Positions 54,433 through 64,000 of a stretch of 64,000 nucleotides of DNA are shown here, in pieces; the first letter of the stretch is position 1; every line of letters begins with the position of its first letter. The position numbers and the translations under genes were made by a program. A model generated the notes under the pieces. That model saw nothing but the letters and a program-made list of their open reading frames with translations, did no database searches and had not been told where the DNA came from. The stretch spans positions 18,348,306-18,412,305 of the forward strand of contig OZ026606.1 of the NCBI GenBank assembly GCA_964020085.1. The letters run 5' to 3'. The stretch is from Micromussa lordhowensis (taxonomy: Eukaryota; Cnidaria; Anthozoa; Scleractinia; Lobophylliidae).

Positions 54433-55629
54433 ATAATTTTATGAAAAGTAGGTCACGTGACGGCTTAGCTGAAGAGGGCCTATTGGCGTTTCAGGGCGGA
54501 ACGAGTCAGTCTGTACCCGGCAAACCGATCAAGGCGATGTGGCAAAATTCCTGGGTTAAAACTGCAAAATTCAGAGTTTACTAATCTCAATACTTTACTT
54601 TGTATGCCATCATAACTTCGCATAGCCTGCGTCGCAGACGCTACCTAACGCGGGTTCCTAGCGCTTATTTACGGGTAAATTTCCGTCTGAGGCAGGCTAA
54701 ACTTCGTGTGACCAGAAAGCCGATTAAATGCAAGCAATTCTTAGTATTTTTACTACGTAAACAGCTTTCTTTAGCAACTTATAACCTCTGAAGACGGCCT
54801 CGGACTGACTTAACTGCACTGAAAGAAGCTACGTTCCCAGAGTCAGATGGAAACAAAACTCATGCCCGATCTGGCTGGCGTGTCATTCTCAGCCCCTGAT
54901 GTTGAATATCTCTGCTTCTCCACGGGGCTCTTTCCATTGTTAGGATCGCTCAACGTTTTCTGTAACGATCCCAGCGGTGCCAGTGATCATGTGGAAACCA
55001 ATCTTTATACTGAAATGTTTTCGTGTACTAACTTGCGTTTAGGAATTGTAAAAAGAGCTCCCCCCTTTGCAAAATGATATTTTAGAAGCTTAGCGCATAT
55101 TGCAGTACTGGTATACGAGCCGAAGTGTTTAAAAACGACATTGTTTCCTAAACAGCAATATTTTGAGTGGTTTTGTCGCCCGTCTTAAAAATCTTCAAAA
55201 ATATTTTTATCCCTTTTGAGTTAAACGTCACGGAAATAAATCAAATAATCCCAGAAAGGTGAAAGTCCAACTGCTAGCTAAAGTCATAACGGGCGCAGGA
55301 AATTTATTATTTCAGGAGAGCTTTTTGTCTTGTTTCACTTTAAATTTCAACTATATTTACGAAGGCTAAGTTTAGCTACAGCTAATCTCGTCAAGCAGAC
55401 TCTTTTTGATATACTACTAGTAGAGAGAATGAAAGGGACTTCTTCCTTTTTCCGCCGCTACCACCGCTGTGTTTGACATGTCGATTGACAACCATATAAA
55501 TATTTTTTTTTCTTTTTTAACTGTTTTTTTTTACTCGGCGCACTCTAAATCGCCAAAGATCACGAACATAACAGAAAAGACCAACATCTGAATTTTAATA
55601 TATCGAAATTGTTCTATTTTCTCCTTATA
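54433..55629. other. Intergenic
   Basis: Only the MITE fragment near 55587-55616 is recognised. Short open frames (54847-55077) have no domain. Confidence 0.45.
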
Positions 55630-55805
55630 CACTGGAACCTCGATACAACGAAGGACCAAGGGACTGGTAAAATATGTTTGCTATAACGAGGTTTCGTTGT
55701 TTCGAGGTTCTTTTCCATGTATTGCACTATTACTGGGGCCAGTAAAATCGTTCGTTATACCGAGGACTTCAGTGTATAGAGGTTCGTTAAATCGAAGTTC
55801 CACTG
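55630..55805. mobile_element. pogo/Tc1-type MITE
   Basis: CACTGGAACCTCGATACAAC at the left and CGAAGTTCCACTG at the right, flanked by TA on both sides (55628-55629, 55806-55807). TA target and end sequence fit IS630/Tc1-pogo elements. Confidence 0.8.
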
Positions 55806-55807
55806 TA

Positions 55808-57536
55808 TCAAGCGGCGCGCCACTGAAGAATCCCCTCGCCGCCCACTACGACTTTCAAAGACGTCCGGGCACTCAAAAATCTTGAGGATTATCGCGACAT
55901 TGCGTTTGTGAAACATATTTGAATGTGATTTTCTTTAAAACCCCAAAGAGGCTTTTAGGACTGACTAGACTAGCCGGCCAAAATCTCATAAACAGATTCT
56001 TATCAGAAATGGGCCCGGAAATTTATTTGGGTAGTCTTCTTTTTAATAGATTAACAGTCTTTTATGGGTAGCCGAGGGCGAAATATTGTCCCATTAGAAT
56101 TACCCGTATTTCGGTATTCCCACACTAGTTCATGGCGTTACCTAAAAAAAGAAATTAACAAAACGAAATTAAAATTAGACTGAATTACAACAACGTAATA
56201 CGATCGACTAAAGTGACAACAGTAAGGACTTCGACGAGACCGGAAACCACGTAAGCCGGAAAAATCTCTGTCACCAAGGATGACTTGAACCGCAAGTCAA
56301 ACTTGCGTGCTCCATGTTCAATAATTACGGACAAATTCGGAGAATCCATGTGTTTCGTATTTTTGCCAGTTTCAGTTCTTAAATTATGATTTCCTAAACA
56401 AAATGTCTTCTTATCTTTTCTGTACAATGCATAATTTCACGTGATTTCAGTGCCCTTCAAACTCAAGGGTATTAGAAACACTCATCACAGACGAATTGAA
56501 TGGCACAATTAGTCTTTCTTTAAAAAGTCTCTCACTAAAATGCCATGTTCTAATAGAAGGGTGCTTGTCAGATTTGATGCCTCTTCCAAATTCTCCTCCA
56601 TTTAAGGCAATTGCAAAGATCTAACACAAGTATCGCTGAAGGTGGAATTATAAAAAAAATCAAAAGCCGGTAAAGCGCCACGAGTTTCCAAATATGGGCA
56701 AAATTAAAATGAACGGAAGGAAAAGAGCCAGATAAGATGCTTGGATCTGCTGGAGGACGGTTTTAATAATAGACTTCTGGGGTTACAGACATACAGCTGA
56801 CATCACGAAACACTGACGGAAAAACTACCTTAAAATAACACTGATGACAACTTTTTGGTATTGTACCTGAAATAGGCTGTCATCGCATTTTTAATAATTT
56901 AAGAAATACACCCCAAATCATGATGAATTTTTCAAGTTTTGTTCTCTGATGTACCTTCTAACGGTACAGTAGGTATGTTTGATTTGCAAAAAAATCCAAT
57001 AAATGAAAGAGACGAAAGAAAAACTTTAGCAATGGGAATTCGCGTGTGAAGATCACGTGACTATTAAAAAACTCCTTGGGCTGTACAAACACAGCGTGAC
57101 GGCAGAGTAAGTGGATTAGTTTGTCAAACCTGTGACCTTCTGGAAACTTCGACACTATTTAAAGCTTTCTGGCTTTTCGTTTCTAGCAAGCCCTAATGCG
57201 CATGCAACAGTATATAATAGGATAAGAGGCAGTTATTTACTCCATTTATCATCGGGATTTGATTCCGAAATGTCGTGTCTTTAGATTTGCTACTCATTTC
57301 ACGGAATAAACAGGATCCCAAAAATATTGCTACAAGCACAGTTTGTTTATAGATACAATACCGGCGTGCGTGGGTTAAGTTTATACTGTTTTTATTATTA
57401 TTGTTTATATACGCCGGGCGCAGAATTTAATCTCCTTGGCTATTCCGACGAGATCCAAGTCAATTTTGGAGAAATGTCAAGTCACTGTAGAACCGATCTG
57501 CTATCTTTCCCATCTAAAGCTGATAGAACCCATTAA
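55808..57536. other. Intergenic
   Basis: The open frame at 56185-56427 (-) and other short frames show no known domain. A TATATAAT sequence near 57209 is the only promoter-like feature. Nothing else supported. Confidence 0.4.
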
Positions 57537-58105
57537 AACGGTTACATAACTCCATGGCCATCACGTGCCTCCATACTTGAAAGTCGCTCGCCTATAGAAG
57601 GTAGACATGGGCAGACAGCTCAAGGCAATTTTGATAGTTCTCTCGAATGGCCGGGAATGTTATCTCCTCTCGTGCATGCATGCATGCATAAATTCATCTG
57701 TCGAGCACTATTCCGAACTCAACAAAACTTCTTCAGGACTGTTAAAAAAGGAAACGCAGCAAGAATGCAGCAAGTGTTTAAGTTTAAAAAGAGAAGATTC
57801 CATGGAACTGATCAATCTCCTTTCCTATCTTGAAACCAGTTATCTCCTTCACTGAGCGAACTAGAAAGCCTTACGTAACTTCTTGGCACTCACGTGCCTG
57901 TCCATACTAAAAAATCGTTCGCCTGAAAAAGTCAGACATGGACAGACAGCTCAAAGCAATTTTGATTTATGTGGCTTTCTCAAATTATATGCATTATCCT
58001 CTCGTGCGTGGATGCAAAATTTTATTTTTACGAGTTTTATTCCCAACGCAACAAGATTTCCCCAGGTTACTGTTCAAAACGAAATGTAAATGTTTTTCAG
58101 TAGTG

Positions 58106-58463
58106 TGTTGAAGATGATTTCCAGTCCGTACAGCGCAGTCTATAAGTTCCCACTCGATGGAATGCGAATTGATGTTATTCGTTATGAATCACATACCTTA
58201 TCTTTGAGGCCTTTCAAATTCTTTTTCCAACAGCTTCATTGATTTCTACGGCTGCAAAGGTGTTTCATGACGTGATATGAGAAAAAACGGAGCATACAGC
58301 TTCGACCGCTTCGCATCCATAATGGCAGTTGTTTTGAAACTTTGAATTTACTTCATGTAAGTAGTTGCAAAATGTTTACATTTTGTGATGTCTTACATGA
58401 GGCAAAACAAAGACGTAAACAAACTCTCGAGAGTGCGCAATACGGACTGGAAATCACCTTCAA
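58106..58463. mobile_element. MITE inside the module array
   Basis: TGAAGATGATTTCCAGTCCG at the left and CGGACTGGAAATCACCTTCA at the right, about 28-bp ends, 358 bp. Confidence 0.75.
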
Positions 58464-59059
58464 GTTTACAACAAGAACATTCTATGGAACTTAACTATTT
58501 TCTTTCCTATCTTGAAACCATTTATCTCCTTCCTTGAATGAACCAGGACGGTTGCATAACTTCATGGCCGTCACGTGCCTCCCTACTTAGAAGTCGCTCG
58601 CTTGCAACTGATGTCAGACATAGACAGACAGTTCAAAGCAATTTTGATATACATATAACTTTCTCAAACAAAATGCAATCTCCTCTCGTGCGTGTATGCA
58701 TAAATTCAATCTGACAAGAACGTATATACTCAAACTTCTCTAGGAACAACCAACACATTTTACTGAATAGAAGGCATTAACCAAAGGTAACAGGTTCAAT
58801 TCTGAGGCAAGTTCAAAATTAAAACAAACTTCTTAATCTACTACGGTCTACGCCACGTAGTCCCTCAAAAGTGGATCAATCTTCTCAAAGGAAATAATAC
58901 TGAACCTTTGGAAAAACGTTCTGAGAAGGACAAACTTTCTTGCAAATCGGCAACTGAATTCTTTAAAACTTGAATTTCTTTTAAGGTAAATTCGTTACGC
59001 CTTCAGCAGAACGAAGGATGAAAGAAGCCAATCTAAAAGAAGACTCATTTATAGTTTTC

Positions 59060-59590
59060 CGTTTATGTTACCAAAGACACCGGACTCGCCATTTTCCAAT
59101 ACAAGATAATTTATCACATTCTACCCACAAATTCCACCCTTTTTAGAGATTCAATCAAGGAACATGATAAATGTGACCTCTAAGACGAAAGACAAACGTT
59201 AACCAATCTTTCTGTTACCTGTTCTGAAGCTCAGCTTTTTTGGTCTCTCTTTACTTATTGCTGGAACGGGATAAAAATATATGGCGTGACTGATAACTTC
59301 GCTCCTCGTCTTGGCTTTACACCTCTGCACGATTATAGCCAAATTAAAAATTATTATGCACTGCTTCAAGAAAAGAAGAAGAGTTTTATTTGGACGCCTT
59401 CTAGTAAGAAAGCCACCTATTGTAGCTACCGTCCTACAAGAAAGAAATATAAGATATTAATAAATTGTAAATAATGTTAGTATTAAGTTATGTTAGTATT
59501 GTTAATTCGTAAGTTATGTTAGCACTGTAAGTAGAGTAGGTAATTTTTGTATGTGGTGTAATGTTATTGTTGAAATAAAGATTTTTTTCA
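59060..59590 (+). pseudogene. L1-like LINE C-terminal fragment
   Basis: The plus frame from ~59067 reads VTKDTGLAIFQYKIIYHILP, TNSTLFRDSIKEHDKCDL, stop, then LTNLSVTCSEAQLFW. This is the FQYKLLHRI/LPTN...C...C...FW pattern at the end of many LINE ORF2 proteins. It ends in a short 3' UTR with AATAAAG near 59574. Confidence 0.7.
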
Positions 59591-60075
59591 TAACCAGTTA
59601 TAACTCCTTCAAAAACGGACTGGAACGGTTACATAACTTCATGGCCATCACGCGGCCTCTTCAAAAGTCGCTCGCCTCCAAAGAATCAGACATGGACAGA
59701 CAGTTCAAAGCAATTTTGATAAATATAGTTTTCTAGAATAGAATGCAATCTCCTCTCGTGCGCGTATGCATAAATTCAATCTGTCAAGTACTATTCCGAA
59801 CTCAATAAAAATTTCTCTAGGATTGTTTTTAAAAAAGTGTAAAATGTCCTTAGTCTTTTTACAACAAGATCTACTATTTTCTTTCCAATCTTGAAACCAG
59901 TCATCTCATTCTAATAACGAACTAGAACGGTTATGTAACAGTTTATGGCACTCACGTGCCTCAACAAAAGTTAGACATCGGCAGCACAGAGTTCAAGAGC
60001 GTTCAAGGCAATTTGGATAATTTTCTAGAATGGAATGCAGTGCCCTCTCGTGAGCGAATGCATAATGACTGTGAA

Positions 60076-61992
60076 AGGCACTTTAAATAATCCACTATCA
60101 TATTTCCTGTGTGTTGTTGAAAACATTTCCGGGGAGCAGTGAAAGTGATTTTCAAGTCTCATTGAGCCATGAATGGAACCTTTGTTTACATTTTTCGATA
60201 AAGGCGCGATATGGATTGTGCAAGATGTTTTGACTGTTTATGTTTTAACTGTTTATGAAACACGTGAACATGATATGGGTCAGCGCACATTGGCGGTCAA
60301 CAGAGCAAGACAGAAACACGTAGGTTTTCCAAAGCGCTTTCTTTGTTGCAGCAGGGTGCGAGCTGATATCATGACAAAACTAGAGATATTTCAGTTCATG
60401 CTGTTTATTAAGTGGACATAATAACAGTGATCGGTTTCTTGATTCCCATGAACGCATAAATATTTAAAGTTAAGGTCGCTGTTCATACAATCGCCCCCAG
60501 GATCGGTTTCTTACCCCGACACATGTACATAACGTCAGGAGCGCAGAATATGAGAAAGATATGACGGATATAGCTATTACACTCGTTTTTTTTAATTTTT
60601 TTTATCAGAATAATGTTTTTCCGGTCCAGGCTGAATATTGTTATTTTCCACCGGTTTAAGGCTGAAAATATTACATCACAGCGTATGACCTTTCCGTTTT
60701 AATGTTCAACACACAAGTAATTTTCAACACACAAAATAATATTCTTTACAAAATATCTTTACAAAAAGCCTTAATATTCTAATTATAATAAAGGGTGTAA
60801 CTGTCATAAGAAAAGCACGTTCCCGGCAGCATGCTATATAAGGTATCGACGCATGCATAGAAACCAAACAAGACGCTATATTTACGTTGCATCAGGGCTA
60901 AAAAAAGGTCAGAAATAAAACCTTTATTCTACATTATCCGCTTCCGTTACCAGGCCGGTGCAACTGATACTATTAAACCACAATGCTGTGGCTAAACCAC
61001 ACAATACTCTGTGTTCTACAAAAATAATTGGTTGATATTAGAAATACTTCAGTGTATATTTGCACTCACGTACACTCACTCACATTTTCTAGAAACAACT
61101 TGAATGGCTTTTAGTCCATTGTAGGTCGGTATGACATACATAAACATTGGATCGACTTGGTTTTGTTCGAATGATCCCTAAAAAAATGCATGCTTGAACT
61201 AAATAAATCCTACATAAATACCAAGATCACTTTAAGAGGCAATCAACTGGAAAATCAGCCTTAAAATTTATATAAAGTTCTTGCTTATTTGCTCATTTGG
61301 GCACTTGGACTAAAGCGAGCTGTCAAGGAAGGGATTTTCTTCTCTCTTCTCAAAAACGAGCAAATGACACCAAGATTTAAACGCTTTCTATTTAGCGTTT
61401 ACTCAGACGCGCTTCATGTCATAATCGGTTCTGAAGATTAAAAGCATTAGATTAAAAAGCTTGATGAGAGTCCTTCCAAGAACAAAGAAAAAGTGTGATG
61501 GGTTGGGAAACAATGCGGAGCAAATGAGATCTCGCCAATTTTCTTTCAGCGATGACGAGAACGCCACAACGCCGAGACACTCTTAAAAGTTATTTCAAAA
61601 CTTAACGAAGAACAAATTGAAGCTACACTCGCAAAACAATTCAATTGGCATGACCTTCAAACCACGACCACTCAAAAGGTTATTTCATTATATCTCAACA
61701 GGAGACAGGGCAGTAAGGCTTGATAAAGCTTCTGTCAATTGACTGTCATTGCGCGCAATCAATTGGAACAATACAAGTGGACATGTTGATATAACAGTTT
61801 TCTTTGCCAATCTTATCCGCTCGTTTCCCGTTGCATTGTTGGTGCGCCAAAGGCGCTAATTTCCTTTGTTACATGACCTGGCTCGTTGTCATTTCCAGCA
61901 AGCTCCGACGCGACACAGACGTCTGTTTTTACACCTGGCGAAGAATAGCTTCGACACCGCGTTTTCCTTCGTAGTACGGTACTCAGTCGGCG
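60076..61992. other. Intergenic and upstream region of the ankyrin gene
   Basis: CTATATAAGG at 60834-60843 is a good TATA-like box without a recognisable gene directly downstream. A fragment related to 40492-40512 lies near 60607-60630. The last few hundred bases are the presumed 5' UTR/promoter of the next gene, with GCCAAT near 61806. Confidence 0.4.
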
Positions 61993-63435
61993 ATGTTGAA
62001 ATTTGCAGTCAAGCGAAAGCCCGTGGAATTATTCCACGAAGCCGTGACGACCAGGGACATCTTTCGAGCACAGTTTTTGCTCGAACAGAACGAAAAACAT
62101 TTCTACGTCGATGATATCGACGAAGATGGTATTACAGCGCTACAAAGGTCCTGTTTCACCGGACCTCTCAAGCTTGTGCAACTGCTGGTAACATATGGTG
62201 CCGATCTTAACATTCAGGATAAAGAAGGTTGGAGCGTCATGCACGCGGCTACCATAGCTCGAAATCACTCCATAATGCGCTACCTCATTACCATGGGCGC
62301 TGCAGTAGGCTTACAGAACGATCAAGGCGAGCTTGCTTTAGATCTGGCGGGAGATCTGCAGTCCGTTGTAATACTCGTTAAAGCAATGCGGCAGCGAGGA
62401 ATGGCTAAAGCCGTGGAAGAATACTTCAATCAAAGGCCTGAAGTGAGAGACCTTATTGTGGAAAAGCTACGAGAAAACGATGTGATTAGTTTGGCCCAAG
62501 AGCGACAGAGAGCGACGAGCGAAATTTTTCCTTCAAATATTTCGTGGTCTGAAACGCAAAATAGGCGCAGTTCCGTAGACGCATTAAACTATCCCAGAGC
62601 CTCAACCGCAACTGTCGAAACCAGAGATAAAGATTTGGAAAGCTTAATGGCTATTCCCCGTCTCAATGGTGTAGCATTACCCACTCGAAACACACTCACG
62701 AAAAGCCGGCTCCGATGGGAAGGTGGTTGTGGGGAAACAGTTTGTCCAAAATGCGGGAAGCGCAGAGGAGAAGCCTTGAAAAGGCAATCGACATCATCGC
62801 TGTGTTCCAACTCGTCTGACGACTCATCATCTGACTCGGCGTACAGTTCAGCGTCGACGAACTCCAGCAGTAGTATGTTCACTTTTGAGAGAGAGGGAGC
62901 ACTAACGACAGCCAAGAAAAACAATAATTCAAGAGCGGAGAATTTATTTCAAGATCGGTTACGTGCGTCTTCTGTGGACATTTACACGGAGTCCGGAAAT
63001 CGTCCAAACCGCGAGCAAGAAACGGGTGAACAATTTCTACCGCGACGATATTCGTCCCCGGCATTGTATGCAAGCGAGCGATCATACATGCCCAGAGCTC
63101 CAAGAGCCACGGTCGCGAGCGCGATCAAAGAAGTTGAGGACGTAAACGAGTTGAATGGATGTGGCGTTTCGCTTCTTCACGAAGCTGCGGCGAAAGGTGA
63201 TACCGAAGGTGTGAAGTTACTGCTCGAGCATGGCGCAGAAGTAAACAGACAGTCTTTGAACGGAAGTAGTCCGCTACACGAGGCTGTACGCGAAGGGAAT
63301 GCAGTGACCGCGTCGATATTGATTGAATATGGCGCAGATTTATTTACCGAGATGGACAACGGCATGTTGCCGGTAGATTTGGCCCCAGACACTGATATGA
63401 AACGGTTCATCGAAAATGCAATGACTTTGAAATAA
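61993..63435 (+). CDS. Ankyrin-repeat protein, MYPT/PPP1R27-like layout
   Basis: Intronless coding region, 480 residues. N-terminal ankyrin repeats at ~40-72 (DEDGITALQRSCFTGPLKLV...), 73-105 (KEGWSVMHAATIARNHSI...) and a partial one to ~125. The middle (~170-380) is Ser-rich and low complexity, with CGETVCPKCGK at ~246 that could bind a metal. C-terminal ankyrin repeats at ~392-421 (GVSLLHEAAAKGDTEGV...), 422-454 (GSSPLHEAVREGNAV...) and a partial one to the end. Paired ankyrin blocks after a short basic N-terminus (LKFAVKRKPVELF) recall protein phosphatase 1 targeting subunits, whose KVxF docking motif is only partly matched here (LKF). Cytosolic scaffold role inferred; the partner is uncertain. 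Confidence 0.88.
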   Translation: MLKFAVKRKPVELFHEAVTTRDIFRAQFLLEQNEKHFYVDDIDEDGITALQRSCFTGPLKLVQLLVTYGADLNIQDKEGWSVMHAATIARNHSIMRYLITMGAAVGLQNDQGELALDLAGDLQSVVILVKAMRQRGMAKAVEEYFNQRPEVRDLIVEKLRENDVISLAQERQRATSEIFPSNISWSETQNRRSSVDALNYPRASTATVETRDKDLESLMAIPRLNGVALPTRNTLTKSRLRWEGGCGETVCPKCGKRRGEALKRQSTSSLCSNSSDDSSSDSAYSSASTNSSSSMFTFEREGALTTAKKNNNSRAENLFQDRLRASSVDIYTESGNRPNREQETGEQFLPRRYSSPALYASERSYMPRAPRATVASAIKEVEDVNELNGCGVSLLHEAAAKGDTEGVKLLLEHGAEVNRQSLNGSSPLHEAVREGNAVTASILIEYGADLFTEMDNGMLPVDLAPDTDMKRFIENAMTLK

Positions 63436-64000
63436 TTGTATGCATGCACGTGCAGCGATGAAGTTTCTTTTTTAATTTTTGTATCAATAATTCATCAAGA
63501 GGAGTAGTGGTGTTTCTAAAAATACTGCGATGTAGTCAGTATTTTGACTTAAATATGCACGACTAATTTAGTACGCTAAAAATAAATTTTCAAAACGCAC
63601 TGTCAAAGAAGTATGGCAATCTGCTCTCGTCGCATTAAAATTGCAATTATAGTTTTATTAGTTTTTTTTTCGGGAAACTGGCGCATTATGACTCTGCAAA
63701 AGCCGTTTCCCAAAATGTTTACTTTGTCGGCGAAAAAGGTGAGGCAGCGACAATTAAGATTCGAAACGAAAAGCTTTTATCTTCGCGCACTAAATTTGCT
63801 TTTTGTCAAGTTGGCAGCAAAACCGATCTGCGAATTTCTCGCGTCATGCAAAAGTTGACTCGCGTTTACAAACATGAATAAAATTGGACGCTCGGAAAGC
63901 GTTACTACATTGGTATTATTTATAGACATTAATTTTAACAGTTAACATCGAAATTTCAGATCCATTCATCTTTACACAAACTCGATTTTCCATTGTTTTG
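63436..64000. other. 3' UTR of the ankyrin gene and downstream
   Basis: AATAAA at 63581-63586 is the likely poly(A) signal, about 150 bp after the stop. The 81-codon open frame at 63613-63858 begins with a hydrophobic run but has no recognised domain and is not called. Confidence 0.5.

Larger units (their letters stand above)
57537..60075 (+). repeat. Five-copy non-coding module array (~340-bp spacing)
   Basis: Each module has, in order, TTACATAACTTCATGGC, a CACGTG E-box (TCACGTGCCT), AAGTCGCTCGCC, GACATGGACAGACAG, TCAAAGCAATTTTGAT, then CTCCTCTCGTGCGTG and ATGCATAAATTC. The GACATG element lies near 57602, 57933, 58614, 59688 and 59972. Preceding each is TTTCCTATCTTGAAACCA or a relative. A MITE (58106-58463) and a LINE fragment (59060-59590) split the array. 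No open frame is conserved between copies, so the constraint, if any, is not protein coding. Function unknown. Confidence 0.75.

Noticed and set aside
56185..56427. 80-codon minus-strand frame
   Set aside because: No domain recognised, no neighbouring exon signals; probably repeat-derived but not demonstrable here.
63613..63858. 81-codon frame with hydrophobic start downstream of the ankyrin gene
   Set aside because: No recognised domain, lies within the likely 3' UTR/flank, with no splice or conservation evidence.

Overview
The window is animal nuclear DNA. Coding exons are bounded by GT/AG introns, genes are sparse, and most of the sequence is degenerate or young mobile DNA. The repeat set (Penelope-like elements with GIY-YIG nucleases, BEL/Pao, CR1/L2-like and L1-like LINE tails, many foldback MITEs) and a small cluster of single-exon rhodopsin-type GPCRs suggest a cnidarian, most likely a stony coral. 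That assignment is inference; no species is claimed.

Layout. 1-3.2 kb: a long-TIR DNA transposon carrying a broken gene whose spaced acidic motifs resemble an XPG/FEN1 nuclease, ending in a Cys-rich tail. 3.2-8.6 kb: Penelope and LINE remnants and MITEs. 8.6-25.1 kb: a regularly spaced array of tRNA-Glu(CTC) genes, one unit of which was hit twice. One hit is a 4.6-kb Mutator-like element (10-bp target duplication) that itself contains smaller elements, one with SAM-like exons. The other is a complete BEL/Pao retrotransposon (360-bp LTRs that look identical, 5-bp duplication) sitting inside the tRNA gene. 25.2-28.9 kb: a giant inverted repeat with 1.5-kb arms. 29-31.1 kb: repeats and a Penelope 5' fragment.

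31.9-41.8 kb: three paralogous intronless GPCR genes (two +, one -). The middle one has lost both the DRY-position pair and the NPxxY tyrosine. 44.0-53.6 kb: a complete 11-exon gene for a P4HTM-like prolyl 4-hydroxylase (441 residues, one canonical EF-hand, HxD...H...K site). Its introns hold at least seven MITEs, a 0.7-kb GACT-type tetranucleotide array and a hammerhead-ribozyme-like motif. 53.6-61.9 kb: repeats, including five copies of an unrecognised non-coding module with a spacing near 340 bp. 62.0-63.4 kb: an intronless ankyrin-repeat gene with a layout like the PP1 regulatory (MYPT/PPP1R27) proteins.

The host genes are not an operon and share no evident pathway, apart from the GPCR trio, which is a local duplication cluster. 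The strongest leads are the XPG-like transposon, the doubly disrupted tRNA-Glu unit, the motif-deficient GPCR, the hammerhead candidate and the 57.5-60 kb module array.
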